A stretch of 33,385 nt of DNA from Candidatus Ryanbacteria bacterium RIFCSPHIGHO2_02_FULL_48_12 (GCA_001819875.1 MHNR01000001.1:44946-78330), one strand, 5' to 3'; positions 8,932-18,168 are shown, counted from the first letter of the stretch. Notes: generated from the letters alone by a model not told the origin. Translations and numbers: made by a program.

Positions 8932-10200
8932 CTATAATTTGAGTAACACTCGAAATGGCTGCGGGTCTTTGTGTGGCCCAATAATCGCAACATTCAGCTT
9001 CTCCGGCCGAAACATAAAATTCGCAGCGCGCTGGAGGTCTTTGGTAGTCACAGCCTGAATACGCTCCATAACCGCTTCAGGCGTCATTAGTGCTTTTTTG
9101 AACAACTCCTGCGTCCCAAAAAATGACGCTACCTCATCGGAGGATTCAAGACCAATAGCCAAATGCCCCCGATAAAAATCCTTGGCACGGGAAAGCTCAC
9201 GTTCGGAGACACCCTCACGGCGAATCTTTGCAAATGCCTCCACTACGCGCCGTACCACTTCTTTTAGTTTATCATGCGGTGTGCCAACGTACACACTCAA
9301 ATACCCCGAGTCGGTGTAGTGCTCTGCGTCCGCCATCAGCGCATAAGCCAGACCTCGCTTCTCCCGAATCTCACGGAATAGCCGCGAGCTCGTCTTGCCG
9401 CCTAAAATAGTCGCCAAGAGTGCGGCCGCGTAACGATCTTCGTCAAACATAGTATATCCGCGCACTCCAATAACTACGTGGCTCTGATCGGTATCTTTGT
9501 ATTCAATGGATACCTTCGGACTTTTTTGTGCCTCCTTTACTTTGAGTTTCGGCTTGGGACTACCTTTTTTGATTTTGGAGAATATCTGGTGAATACGCTT
9601 GCCCGCCATATCCTCTGCAAAATTACCCGCAACGATCACCACGGCGTTGGAGCCAACATATTGCGACTCACGGTATTTGGCAAACTCTGCACGCTTCAAG
9701 CTTGAGATAACCTCTTTGGTGCCAATCGTCTCCCAGCCAGCTGGCTGGTCGCCGTACAGAAGCGACTCAAACACCTCATGCACGCGGCGCATCGGACTAT
9801 CCATATACATACTCATCTCCTGTAAAATCACGCCGCGCTCTTTTTCAATTTCTTTGGCATCAAACAACGGGTCAAGAAGGATATCCGAGACAATATCAAG
9901 CGCAAGATCAAACCGCCGTGAGTCTACCTTGACCCAATAGCCGGTAAGCTCTTTGGAGGTAAATGCATTGTGCTCCGCCCCCACGTCATCCAGCTCCTGG
10001 TGTACCTGCCCGGGACGCGGACGACGCTTCGTACCTTTAAAAAAGAGGTGCTCCAAAAAATGCGAGATACCGCTCGTTGATCTAGTCTCATACTTTGAAC
10101 CCGTGCCGAAAAGCACGAGAAGTGTCAGACTCTTGGTATCATGCATGGGGACCGTAATCACGCGCATGCCGTTGGGAAGGGTCGTTTTTGAGTATTGCAT
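8932..10200 (-). CDS. M16 family zinc peptidase (processing-peptidase-like)
   Basis: A 422-residue inverzincin of the pitrilysin/mitochondrial-processing-peptidase-beta type. The inverted zinc motif HFLEH (about 47-51) is followed by the downstream glutamate in ERGVILQEMS (about 128). The GLAYALMADAEHYTDSGYL block of the inactive C-terminal half is also present. With both halves in about 420 residues it matches small bacterial homodimeric M16B enzymes. The frame is open from ATG 10236, but MQYSKTTLPNGMRV at 10200 matches the usual family start, so that ATG was chosen; no SD supports either. The terminator at 10236-10260 lies just upstream of this start, so a separate promoter or readthrough is needed. 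Confidence 0.9.
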   Translation of the reverse strand: MQYSKTTLPNGMRVITVPMHDTKSLTLLVLFGTGSKYETRSTSGISHFLEHLFFKGTKRRPRPGQVHQELDDVGAEHNAFTSKELTGYWVKVDSRRFDLALDIVSDILLDPLFDAKEIEKERGVILQEMSMYMDSPMRRVHEVFESLLYGDQPAGWETIGTKEVISSLKRAEFAKYRESQYVGSNAVVIVAGNFAEDMAGKRIHQIFSKIKKGSPKPKLKVKEAQKSPKVSIEYKDTDQSHVVIGVRGYTMFDEDRYAAALLATILGGKTSSRLFREIREKRGLAYALMADAEHYTDSGYLSVYVGTPHDKLKEVVRRVVEAFAKIRREGVSERELSRAKDFYRGHLAIGLESSDEVASFFGTQELFKKALMTPEAVMERIQAVTTKDLQRAANFMFRPEKLNVAIIGPHKDPQPFRVLLKL

Positions 10201-10235
10201 ATTGGGATGGTAGCACATGCATCCGGAAAAGTTCA

Positions 10236-10260
10236 AACAAAAAAGGAGGCGATGTCTCCT
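10236..10260 (-). terminator. Intrinsic terminator after the small membrane protein gene
   Basis: On the minus strand AAGGAG and CTCCTT form a 6-bp stem with a 7-nt loop, followed directly by a run of T (TTTTTTG). It begins about 10 nt after the TAA of the 78-aa gene. The stem is short, so termination may be partial, and M16 starts only about 40 nt further on. Confidence 0.55.
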
Positions 10261-10269
10261 TCCAAAATT

Positions 10270-10506
10270 TTATTTCTTTTGCCTGCCGCTCCTTGGCAGA
10301 TAGAGATACCCCAGACCCGCCACCCCTACCGCGAGTACCAGACAGAAAATGCCTAGTAAGCTTACGAGCCAATCCATATGGCCGAGTCTGCCCGCGTAAG
10401 AAAACACCTGCCAGGATTGCGAGAGGAGTACGAGGATACAGAAACCCAACAACAGCCACCCACGCAGACTTAGACGATTTGGCGGCATTGAAGGAAGATG
10501 AAACAC
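10270..10506 (-). CDS. Small two-helix membrane protein of unknown function
   Basis: A 78-residue protein with two hydrophobic segments, GWLLLGFCILVLLSQSW (about 16-32) and WLVSLLGIFCLVLAVGVAGL (about 46-65). The ends are basic and the C-terminus is SGRQKK. I recognise no family. The start is GTG 10506, decided by AGGGGGG (10512-10518) five nucleotides upstream. An ATG two bases upstream is out of frame and ends after 12 codons. It lies 31 nt after glyS on the same strand and is followed by a terminator hairpin, so it seems to close the ileS-recO-glyS part of the run. Confidence 0.7.
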   Translation of the reverse strand: MFHLPSMPPNRLSLRGWLLLGFCILVLLSQSWQVFSYAGRLGHMDWLVSLLGIFCLVLAVGVAGLGYLYLPRSGRQKK

Positions 10507-10537
10507 ATATACCCCCCTAAAAAAGATACTACTAGGG

Positions 10538-11818
10538 CTAGACTAACCTCTCACTAATGAAGGGGTCAAGATCTGCAACAGACACGCGCACCTGCTCTCC
10601 TGTGTCGCGATCACGCACGGTTACCGTACTATCTTCGAGCGATTGAAAATCTACCGTGATACACCACGGGGTGCCGATCTCATCCTGCGCATAATAACGC
10701 TTACCGACATTACCCCGATCATCCCAAGCCACGGGAAACTTTTTGCGGAGCGTATCATATATCTCGCGAGCCTTGGCCACGAGATCAGGTTTATTGGCAA
10801 GAAGCGGGAACACTGCGACCTTATAAGGTGCAAGCTTTGGCGGGAGCTTGAGGTACACACGCTTTTTTTCTGTATCCTCTTGGTAAGCTTCCAGAAGCGT
10901 CACCAACACCGAGCGATCCACTCCCCAGGTCGGCTCTATAACGTGCGGCCAAAACTCCTCACCCGACTCCGGATCGCGATAAGGCGCCCCATCGGGAAAA
11001 TGATTTTTTAGGTCAAAATTGGTACGATACGCGAGACCGTATAACTCTTTTTGACCAAATGGGTACTCATACTCAAAATCCACCGTGCGCTTGGAATAAT
11101 GCGCGCGATCCCCATCCGGAATCTCGGCCTCGTGTATGCGCGCATCACCCACCCCCAACTCCTTGAGCCACGAGCGCATCTCGCCGAGCCAGTGATCAAA
11201 ATACTTTTGCCAATCTTCTTCGCGCACAAAATACTCAATCTCCATCTGCTCGAACTCGCGCATACGAAAGATAAAATTGCCTGGTGTGATTTCATTGCGA
11301 AATGCCTTGCCGATTTGCGCGATACCAAAAGGCAAGCGTTTGCGCATGGAATCGGCGACATTTTTAAAATCTACAAACATGGCCTGCGCGGTTTCTGGAC
11401 GGAAATAGACTTCATTGGCTTTTTCCTCGGCAGGACCGAGATATGTCTTGAGCATTAGGTTGAATTGTTTGGGCTGAGTGAACTCCCCCCCACAATTGGG
11501 GCATTTATTTTCTGTGAGCTGATCCGCACGAAACCGGCTATGACACTCTTTACACTCCACCAATGGATCGGAAAATTCCTTGAGATGCCCACTCGCCTCC
11601 CAAACTTTCGGGTTCATAATGAGTGCCGCATCAATGCCCACCATATCATCGCGCTCGTGCACAAAACGCCTCCACCAAAGCTGTTTGATATTATTTTTGA
11701 GCTCCACACCCAAAGGTCCGTAGTCCCAGGAGTTTGCGAGCCCGCCATAAATTTCCGAGCCGGGGAAGATAAAGCCGCGACGCTTACAAAGACTTATTAT
11801 TGTGTTTATATCGGTCAT
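10538..11818 (-). CDS. glyS: Glycyl-tRNA synthetase, dimeric (alpha2) type
   Basis: Class II synthetase, 426 residues, of the single-chain GlyQS type also found in archaea, eukaryotes and some bacteria, not the alpha2beta2 type. It has the N-terminal [20 protein letters not shown] and a zinc ribbon CKEC...CPNC (about 93-115). The class II motif 2 region FRNEITPGNFIFRMREFEQM and motif 3 with GVDRSVLVTLLEAY are present, then a C-terminal anticodon-binding domain. ATG 11818 (MTDINTIISL) lies 12 nt after the stop of a mini-ORF that repeats the same 5' coding region. No SD precedes it. See the pseudogene entry just upstream. Confidence 0.96.
   Translation of the reverse strand: MTDINTIISLCKRRGFIFPGSEIYGGLANSWDYGPLGVELKNNIKQLWWRRFVHERDDMVGIDAALIMNPKVWEASGHLKEFSDPLVECKECHSRFRADQLTENKCPNCGGEFTQPKQFNLMLKTYLGPAEEKANEVYFRPETAQAMFVDFKNVADSMRKRLPFGIAQIGKAFRNEITPGNFIFRMREFEQMEIEYFVREEDWQKYFDHWLGEMRSWLKELGVGDARIHEAEIPDGDRAHYSKRTVDFEYEYPFGQKELYGLAYRTNFDLKNHFPDGAPYRDPESGEEFWPHVIEPTWGVDRSVLVTLLEAYQEDTEKKRVYLKLPPKLAPYKVAVFPLLANKPDLVAKAREIYDTLRKKFPVAWDDRGNVGKRYYAQDEIGTPWCITVDFQSLEDSTVTVRDRDTGEQVRVSVADLDPFISERLV
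11736..11794 (-). repeat. 59-bp direct repeat, copy inside glyS
   Basis: This segment encodes [19 protein letters not shown] near the GlyRS N-terminus. It is identical base for base to 11847-11905, at an offset of 111 bp in the same orientation. Both edges of the identity are sharp. Confidence 0.95.
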
Positions 11819-11830
11819 GGAATTAATAAC

Positions 11831-11935
11831 TTAGAAATTTAGGTGGGCGAGCCCGCCATAAATTTCCGAGCCGGGGAAGATAAAGCCGCGACGCTTACAA
11901 AGACTCATAATTTTTTCCATAGATACTTCATGCAT
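11831..11935 (-). pseudogene. Duplicated 5' end of glyS (34-codon mini-ORF)
   Basis: An in-frame ORF from ATG 11935 to TAA 11831 reads [10 protein letters not shown], then the same [20 protein letters not shown] as true GlyRS, then HLNF and stop. The middle 59 bp are identical to glyS, while the first ten codons differ but look like an equally good GlyRS N-terminus ([12 protein letters not shown]). It begins 4 nt after the stop of the upstream 635-aa gene and ends 12 nt before the real glyS ATG, so it occupies the place of the glyS start. Possible origins are an allele-exchange scar, a tandem micro-duplication, or a misassembly joining two strain variants. A leader-ORF role is conceivable but unproven. 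Confidence 0.75.
11847..11905 (-). repeat. 59-bp direct repeat, upstream copy
   Basis: Perfect copy of 11736-11794 in the same orientation, lying inside the mini-ORF upstream of glyS. The lack of any substitution implies a recent event or an assembly join. Confidence 0.95.
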
Positions 11936-11939
11936 AGGA

Positions 11940-13847
11940 TTAGGGGGCTACGCTGTATTGATTGGGGAGGACCCGAAGATCAGTATGAACTGCTGTAGTA
12001 ATCTTACTTGCCAAACCTTGCAAACTCTGGCCGGTAAATGTGTCACGCCCGTTGACTACTATCTTACCCGTCAGATCGGGAGAGGTCCCCACGAGATTGG
12101 GGCCTGGTATGATGCCCACTTGAAATGAGACCTCTCGCGCCGGACGGACTCTCCCAGTTCCGGCCTCCAGCAAGCCAACATCCCATGCAATCTCACCCGT
12201 GTTGGCATTGTATCGGATCGCCGCGTCAGGAGGGTTTACTGTCTCTTTCCATTTTACGTATGAAGGAAGACCTGTAGTGACTACGACATTTTCCACGTCA
12301 TTGGAAAGATTACTCAAGGAGAGCGTGATCATGTAGGTAGTCTCCTCGCCGACCTGCGGCGGCAACGGTCCAGAGTTGGGCAACAAGCTCGTATAGTAAT
12401 ACCCCCGAGCCGCAATACCCAATCGGGTGGTCGTCTTGAATGTTACCGAACTTTTACCTGAAATATCAATACCCTCGTATCCTTGCGGAATGACGTTGGT
12501 GGCAATTCGCCCCGAGACTGAAGCAGTGAAATTGCGATCATTGGCGTCCGCTATTGGTAAATCGCTCAAGAGTTTTACCGTAAATGAAACTGTGCCCGAC
12601 TTGCCCGGCTCCACAAACTTGAGCGCCGGGCTGGAAAACCCGTTCCAGACAACCTTGCGTGTTGCGCCATCCATCACCCCCTGCTGTACTTTCACTGATC
12701 CATAATCAAATATCCTGCCCGCAAGCTCCGCCTCAATCGTCACATCGGTCACGGTAACTTTGAGATTATTTTTCCAAGCAAATGTCACGCTCACACTCTC
12801 TCCGGGAGCCGCCACATGATCCTTGGAATTGTTTACAAACGCATCAATAGAAAGTAGTGGCGCGCGCAGAAGCACTATCTTTTGGGCGTCACCGTAAATG
12901 GTCCAGGTATTCACCTCGCTATTGAATATGCCGATTTTGGCATCAATATTTTTATGATCATTCGCCGTGCCATTGAGTACGCCTCTTACGGTAATCGTAC
13001 CCGACTGCCCGGGCGAGAGATCTCCTAGATTCCAAGTGTTGTTGTTTTTTTGTGGTGCCGGATCCGAAGCTACGAATTCAAACCCCTCCGGATATTCAAG
13101 ATTGAGCGAGATATTTTTAAATACCGTCTCTGCGGTAGAAACATACCGCGCCTCAAGCACCACCTCCTGGCCGACATTAATCTCGTCGGGGAACTCAATA
13201 GATACCCCAATCGGCGAACGATCCACAAGAGTTGAGAGATCCGCATCATTGCCAAAACGTGCACTGGAGTTGGACGGACGATACTCGAGAGAGGCCTTAG
13301 CAGTAAGTTTGGTCCCCTCCTTGCCCAAAAGATACGCCTCAAAACGCTCCGTGCGCTCTTCACCGATATTGAGACGGCCGATATCACGACGATCTCGGAA
13401 TTTGCCTTTCGGCGGACTGCCAAAAATTGGCAACGCCCCCTCCGGATAGTCAAAAGTAAGCTCTACAGATTCGAGCACCGTTTGATTATTATTTTTAAAT
13501 CGCACCTCATAAGCGATACGATCGCCCGCCGTGATGCGTTCTGGTGCGATAATCTCCAAATCCACGTTTTTGGTGTTCACCCGCCCTACATTTTGCAAAA
13601 AATAAAACGCCGCACCCGCACCAGCGAGTACCAATACCAGAGTAATCGAGATACCCCAAATAAACGCGCGGCGGCGGCGTTGTCGTTTGCGTAGCCAAAA
13701 CGCCTGGATCTCATCCTGCGGTGCATCCGCCCAGGTATGTGGGCTCTTTTGGACTTCAGCAGGATCAAGTCTGGGATCTCCCACACGCTCCTCAAAATGC
13801 TCTTCTTGGCGAAATAGTCTATTTTTCAGTTCATCTACTCTGCCCAT
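11940..13847 (-). CDS. Membrane-anchored extracellular repeat protein (DUF11/CARDB-like Ig folds)
   Basis: A 635-residue protein with a charged cytoplasmic N-terminus (1-60, ending in RKRQRRRR). One transmembrane helix at about 61-86 ([10 protein letters not shown]...FYFLQNV) is followed by about 550 residues of beta-rich extracellular repeats. At least four modules share phrases of the type '[28 protein letters not shown]', given here only as the recurring core V-x-Y/F-K-N-N-x-x-x-V and LEYPEGFEF. This is the wording of DUF11/CARDB-type domains on surface proteins. There is no sortase motif and no C-terminal anchor. It starts 12 nt after recO and is co-directional with ileS and glyS. The likely role is a cell-surface or adhesion component (inference). 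Confidence 0.7.
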   Translation of the reverse strand: MGRVDELKNRLFRQEEHFEERVGDPRLDPAEVQKSPHTWADAPQDEIQAFWLRKRQRRRRAFIWGISITLVLVLAGAGAAFYFLQNVGRVNTKNVDLEIIAPERITAGDRIAYEVRFKNNNQTVLESVELTFDYPEGALPIFGSPPKGKFRDRRDIGRLNIGEERTERFEAYLLGKEGTKLTAKASLEYRPSNSSARFGNDADLSTLVDRSPIGVSIEFPDEINVGQEVVLEARYVSTAETVFKNISLNLEYPEGFEFVASDPAPQKNNNTWNLGDLSPGQSGTITVRGVLNGTANDHKNIDAKIGIFNSEVNTWTIYGDAQKIVLLRAPLLSIDAFVNNSKDHVAAPGESVSVTFAWKNNLKVTVTDVTIEAELAGRIFDYGSVKVQQGVMDGATRKVVWNGFSSPALKFVEPGKSGTVSFTVKLLSDLPIADANDRNFTASVSGRIATNVIPQGYEGIDISGKSSVTFKTTTRLGIAARGYYYTSLLPNSGPLPPQVGEETTYMITLSLSNLSNDVENVVVTTGLPSYVKWKETVNPPDAAIRYNANTGEIAWDVGLLEAGTGRVRPAREVSFQVGIIPGPNLVGTSPDLTGKIVVNGRDTFTGQSLQGLASKITTAVHTDLRVLPNQYSVAP

Positions 13848-13859
13848 ACGTATCGTCTA

Positions 13860-14498
13860 TTATACCGCCCATTGCCTACTTGCGAAATCCTCCGGTGTGC
13901 GCATTTCCTTTAATGCATAAAAATAGATGCGCTCAAAAAAATCGCGTACCTCTTTTTTACGCAACTCCTCAAGCGATACTGCAGGGACAATATCTGCCGA
14001 TCGCAACAGCGCACGCACCACTGCCGGCTGTCCTTCGGGCATATACCCAAGGTGTGCAAGCGCCTTTGCTTGAAAGGTATACAAAGTCGGCAGGACATCT
14101 GACGAGCAAAACACTCCTGAACCGACACGTACGAGTGCCGCGCTCAATAGTGTCCAAAGGTCCGGATCTCGCTCTTCTCCCACGGCAACTCCAGAGATAA
14201 AACGCGTGACCGCCGAGAAAGCGTCAAACCGTGGCCCCTCCTCCCCGATCAACGGATAGACGTCCAGCGCATACGCATCAGTGAGACGGTACGATTCTTT
14301 GCCCACGACAAAAGAAATCCGCGCGTGCATAAAAATATCCAGACTGCTACGCAATTTGGATTTTTCAAGACGCACTCCTTTGGCGACCACTGCAATACTG
14401 CCAAAATCTTTAGTATAGAAGCGGATAATCTTATCAGCCTCACCGACTGGACGGGAGGAGAGGACTATCGCCTCGGTCTCATGTATATGGTAAGACAT
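13860..14498 (-). CDS. recO: DNA repair protein RecO
   Basis: A 212-residue RecO, the RecF-pathway mediator that loads RecA onto SSB-coated DNA. The N-terminal OB fold is clear: TEAIVLSSRPVGEADKIIRFYTKDFG, read as TEAIVL...GEADKI...FYTKDFG, then VAKGVR. The helical C-terminal domain carries LYTFQAKALAHLGYMPE. It is shorter than the roughly 240-residue model proteins. It contains a single cysteine, so the four-cysteine zinc site of many RecOs is absent. Its ATG shares one base with the ileS stop (TAATG), implying translational coupling. The next gene starts 12 nt downstream. Confidence 0.92.
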   Translation of the reverse strand: MSYHIHETEAIVLSSRPVGEADKIIRFYTKDFGSIAVVAKGVRLEKSKLRSSLDIFMHARISFVVGKESYRLTDAYALDVYPLIGEEGPRFDAFSAVTRFISGVAVGEERDPDLWTLLSAALVRVGSGVFCSSDVLPTLYTFQAKALAHLGYMPEGQPAVVRALLRSADIVPAVSLEELRKKEVRDFFERIYFYALKEMRTPEDFASRQWAV

Positions 14499-17400
14499 TA
14501 GGATCCGAGTGAGATAGAAACATCCTCCTCACCAAGAGAAATCGTATACTCCCCTTGTCCAGCCAATACCACATCCACATCGCTCGCGCCCACCGCTCTT
14601 TTTATCTCCTCATTGGATTTTTTAAAGAATGGCGCAAGTGTTTCTGAAGAAATATAAATTTTCAGAATCGGTATTTTTTGCTGTGGCACAAACCCGCTCT
14701 TTTTGCGTGCATCCTGCACCCCACGCACAAATTCGCGGAACATGCCTTTTTCCTTGAGTTCTGACGTGATAGTCACATCCAACTCTGCATATTTGCCCTC
14801 CGCAAAGTCGCTTTTTTCTTTCAGATCCTCGATATTAGTGCGTTTTTTTACAATATCACGATACTCTTCGCCTCTCGGAATTATATCTACATGTATATAT
14901 GAAAGAGAAAGTGGCTGACGCACACTGATGCCCAGAGAGCTTCGCTCCGCCAATATCGCCTCCACCGATTTACTAACCCTTGCCATATCTTCACTTACCA
15001 CATTCCAGCCGTCTATCTCACGCGCAAACTCCGGCCACTGCTCCAGATGCACCGACTCTTTGTCTGACTCTTGGCGCACACCCTGATACAAACGCTCTGC
15101 CAAAAACGGCGCAAATGGCGCAATAATTTTTGCGGTCTCGAAAATCGCATAGCGGAGCGTGCTAAGCGCCTCGACTCTTCCCTCCTCTCCTTCTTTGAAT
15201 CTATCACGCGAGTATTGAAGATACACCGTAGAAAACATATCTACAAAATCATTAATAGCACGCACCCCGCGGTCCAGCCGGCAGGCGTCCATAGCACGCG
15301 ATACATTTTGCGAAAGTTGCGAAAGCTCATAGACCAAAAACTTGTCGAGCACATGTGCGGCATGCGAAAGCACAAACGCCGGTACCGCCTCACCGCGATA
15401 CATTGCATAAAACGTAGCGACGTTGGAAAGACGTTGAATAATTTTTTTAAGTATCTCGTCTACCCCGCGCTCGGAAAAATTAAGATCGTCCGCGGCTACC
15501 GCCGGCGAGTTGAGGAGATAGAGACGCAGAGCATCTGCTCCATATTTTGATACCACCTCCATGGGATCGGGATAGTTTTTCAGACGCTTGGACATTTTTT
15601 GTCCGTTCTCGGCAAGGATCAGACCGTTGACCAAGATATGCGTAGAAGCAGGTTTTTGAAACAAGGCACCCGCAAGTACATGCAGGGAATAAAACCAGCC
15701 TCGTGTCTGATCAAGTCCTTCAGCGATAAAATCCGCCGGAAACCCGCGGCCGCTTTGAGGATCAAAATGCGCAAGCGGCTCACCCATATAATGTACCTGT
15801 CCGTAGGGCATAGAGCCTGACTCAAACCAACAATCAAATACCTCGGGGATGCGTTGCATCTCTCCGCCGCACGAGCACTGCAAAGACACCACATCACTAT
15901 ACGGCCGGTGAAAATCCACCTCGCCATCGTTGTTGAATGGATAGTTTGGGAACACCATCTCGCGCATCTCGCCTTGCTGTATATATGAAGTGGGACGCGA
16001 TGCGAGCATGGCCTCGGGAGCAGTAAAGGTAAGCGCCCCTTCGAGCATCCACAAAGGATCGCCATGACTCACAATTAGCACCCGCTCGCCCTCATGACGA
16101 GCGGCAACCTCACGAGCAACCTGCATCATGCGCGCTCGGGCTTGTGCGAGCGACTCCCCGCCATCAGGCACTTTGGTAAATCGTTCCAGCGGCGTTGCAA
16201 AATACGCATAGTATTCAGAAACTTTCTTACCCTCAAAGAGTGGTCCATGATTGAGCTCATTGAGCCGGCTATCATAGGAGATCGGCACACCAAGCACTTT
16301 ACTAAAAATATCCGCCGTCTCTTTGGCACGGATATACTCGGAAGAGTAGATGGCATCCACACCACCACTTGCCTTGAGAGTTTGTGCGCGCTCCTCAATA
16401 GTTTTTTTGCCGTTTTCTGTGACGTGCACATTGGCGTCCTTATGTGTATTTAAGGTTATCTCTCCATGACGCGCGGGGTTGTTCATAATATCAGCCGGCA
16501 TATCATCGCGCTCGCCGTGGCGCGCCAGTATCAAGGTCGTTGGCTTCGTGTATCGCTTTGCCTCCAGATCCTTGAGAGATCCTGCAACTTCTATGGTTTT
16601 GCAATCCGGACATTTCCAGACCGGGATTGGCGCCCCCCAAAACCGAGAGCGCGATATCGCCCAGTCGGGCGCGGTCTCAAGACCATGACCAAATCTCCCC
16701 TCTTTGATGTGTTCGGGTACCCAGGTAATTTGTTTGTTGTAGGTATGCAGGTCATCGCGGATTTGTGCGACATTTACAAACCAAGAAGAGGCCGCATAGT
16801 TAAGAAGCGGCGTATCGCACCGCCAGCAGTGCGGATAGGAGTGCGCGAGCGGCATCTCGGAAAAATATGCATCATGACTTTTAAGATACGCCAAAATCTC
16901 CTCATCAATTTTTCTCTGCAGTGCCGTGTCTTTGGGTTTTACCGCGCGGCCCGCAAAATCTTTAACTTCAGGCACAAATTTGCCGTCTCTCGTGACATGC
17001 TGGACAAACGGCAGGGTAAACTTTTTGCCAAGTTGCATGTCGTCATCGCCAAATGCCGGCGCGATGTGTACCACGCCCGTCCCCTCCTCTGTCTTTACAA
17101 AATCCGCGGCGTAGATCTGCCAGCCATTCTCACGGTTTTTGATATTGGGATCATTTACAAAGTAGTCGAATACTGGTTTATACTTTTTGCCAACAAGGTC
17201 GGAGCCTTTTATAGTCTTAAGTCTTTTAAAGCTAACGTTACCCTCAGCCTCAAAATGTAAATTAAACCCGCCATCATATTTAGCGAATGTCCCACCGAAA
17301 GTTCTGATCAGTACCTCATCATTATCCGCAAAAACAAATATATTCCCCTCTTTAAATCTACCCAAGTTAGATGCACCAACCTTAAAGAATCCATACTCAA

Positions 17401-18157
17401 TACCCCCCCCCACCGCAAGCGCAACATTTCCCGGCAAGGTCCATGGGGTCGTCGTCCAAGCGAGTATATATGTATGCTCATCTGTCACAAAATCCCCGAT
17501 TTTTTGTCCGGGCTCGAGCTGAAACTTCACCGTCACTGATGTATCCGTGATATCTTTGTATCCAAGTGAGACCTCGAAGTTTGCAAGTGTGGTCTCGCAC
17601 CGAGGGCAAAGATGCATGGACTTGTATCCCTCACTAATCAATCCCTTGTCGTAGAGATTTTTAAATATCCACCAGACCGTCTCGGTATACGTGGGATCCA
17701 TGGTCTTGTAATCATGCTCCATGTCCACCCATCGGCCGATACGCGGGATGATTTGTTTCCAATCATCGGCATAACGAAGCACCTCGGTTTTGGCAACCTC
17801 GTTAAACTTGTCTATCCCATACTCGACGATTTCTTTTTTGCTCTTGAGTCCCAGCTTTTGCTCCACTACATTTTCCAAAGGGAGACCGTGACAATCCCAA
17901 CCCCATTTGCGCTCTACATATCTCCCGCGCATCGTCTGATAGCGGGGTACGGCATCCTTGATGATAGAGGCAAGCAAGTGCCCATAGTGCGGCAAACCCG
18001 TTGCAAACGGCGGCCCGTCGTAGAATACAAACGGATCCCTGCCTCTTGTGGCCTCGAGCGATTTTTCAAAAATCTGGCGCTCACGCCAAAAAGCGAGCGT
18101 CTCCTCTTCGCGCTCGGCTATAGTTTTTTGTTTAGCGGGCTGTTCTTTTTGAGCCAT
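14498..18157 (-). CDS. ileS: Isoleucyl-tRNA synthetase with inserted histidine-phosphatase domain
   Basis: Class Ia synthetase for tRNA-Ile, 1219 residues, about 180-200 longer than normal. It has HYGH (57-60), zinc site 1 (CPRC and later CWRC), a CP1 editing domain with WTTTPWTLPGN, and KMSKR (854-858), then the anticodon-binding domain. Zinc site 2 uses C516/C519 (KCPDC) and C761/C763 (CSCGG). Between these pairs lies a complete histidine-phosphatase (phosphoglycerate-mutase-like) domain at about 540-735. It carries RHGE (R546, H547), SSEYIRAKETA, LNELNHG and VSHGD (H698), so all catalytic residues are present. ATG 18157 was chosen because a promoter -10 at 18169-18174 puts the mRNA start downstream of the alternative GTG 18166. 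The stop overlaps the recO start by one base. Confidence 0.97.
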   Translation of the reverse strand: MAQKEQPAKQKTIAEREEETLAFWRERQIFEKSLEATRGRDPFVFYDGPPFATGLPHYGHLLASIIKDAVPRYQTMRGRYVERKWGWDCHGLPLENVVEQKLGLKSKKEIVEYGIDKFNEVAKTEVLRYADDWKQIIPRIGRWVDMEHDYKTMDPTYTETVWWIFKNLYDKGLISEGYKSMHLCPRCETTLANFEVSLGYKDITDTSVTVKFQLEPGQKIGDFVTDEHTYILAWTTTPWTLPGNVALAVGGGIEYGFFKVGASNLGRFKEGNIFVFADNDEVLIRTFGGTFAKYDGGFNLHFEAEGNVSFKRLKTIKGSDLVGKKYKPVFDYFVNDPNIKNRENGWQIYAADFVKTEEGTGVVHIAPAFGDDDMQLGKKFTLPFVQHVTRDGKFVPEVKDFAGRAVKPKDTALQRKIDEEILAYLKSHDAYFSEMPLAHSYPHCWRCDTPLLNYAASSWFVNVAQIRDDLHTYNKQITWVPEHIKEGRFGHGLETAPDWAISRSRFWGAPIPVWKCPDCKTIEVAGSLKDLEAKRYTKPTTLILARHGERDDMPADIMNNPARHGEITLNTHKDANVHVTENGKKTIEERAQTLKASGGVDAIYSSEYIRAKETADIFSKVLGVPISYDSRLNELNHGPLFEGKKVSEYYAYFATPLERFTKVPDGGESLAQARARMMQVAREVAARHEGERVLIVSHGDPLWMLEGALTFTAPEAMLASRPTSYIQQGEMREMVFPNYPFNNDGEVDFHRPYSDVVSLQCSCGGEMQRIPEVFDCWFESGSMPYGQVHYMGEPLAHFDPQSGRGFPADFIAEGLDQTRGWFYSLHVLAGALFQKPASTHILVNGLILAENGQKMSKRLKNYPDPMEVVSKYGADALRLYLLNSPAVAADDLNFSERGVDEILKKIIQRLSNVATFYAMYRGEAVPAFVLSHAAHVLDKFLVYELSQLSQNVSRAMDACRLDRGVRAINDFVDMFSTVYLQYSRDRFKEGEEGRVEALSTLRYAIFETAKIIAPFAPFLAERLYQGVRQESDKESVHLEQWPEFAREIDGWNVVSEDMARVSKSVEAILAERSSLGISVRQPLSLSYIHVDIIPRGEEYRDIVKKRTNIEDLKEKSDFAEGKYAELDVTITSELKEKGMFREFVRGVQDARKKSGFVPQQKIPILKIYISSETLAPFFKKSNEEIKRAVGASDVDVVLAGQGEYTISLGEEDVSISLGS
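15940..16545 (-). other. Histidine-phosphatase (PGM/SixA-like) domain within ileS
   Basis: Within the IleRS reading frame this stretch has the full histidine phosphatase superfamily set. The phosphoacceptor His is in ARHGE at 16511-16525. Next come the substrate-binding Arg in SEYIRAKETADIF, the acidic residue in RLNELNHG, and the second His in VSHGDPLW at about 16058-16075. Normal IleRS sequence resumes with DFHRPYSD. The domain is in frame and undamaged, so it is likely functional. Its substrate is unknown. Confidence 0.9.
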
Positions 18158-18168
18158 ACGATGCACCT

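Noticed and set aside
10201-10236. ATG 10236 as M16 peptidase start
   Set aside because: The extra 12 residues are not family-like and begin in the terminator T-run; ATG 10200 matches the common N-terminus.
16466-17260. 264-codon plus-strand ORF antisense to ileS
   Set aside because: It lies fully inside a strongly conserved IleRS frame, has no recognisable domain and no RBS, and reads as a shadow of biased codon use.
18158-18166. GTG 18166 as ileS start
   Set aside because: The TATGAT box ends at 18169, so transcription would begin after this codon. ATG 18157 gives the usual N-terminus.
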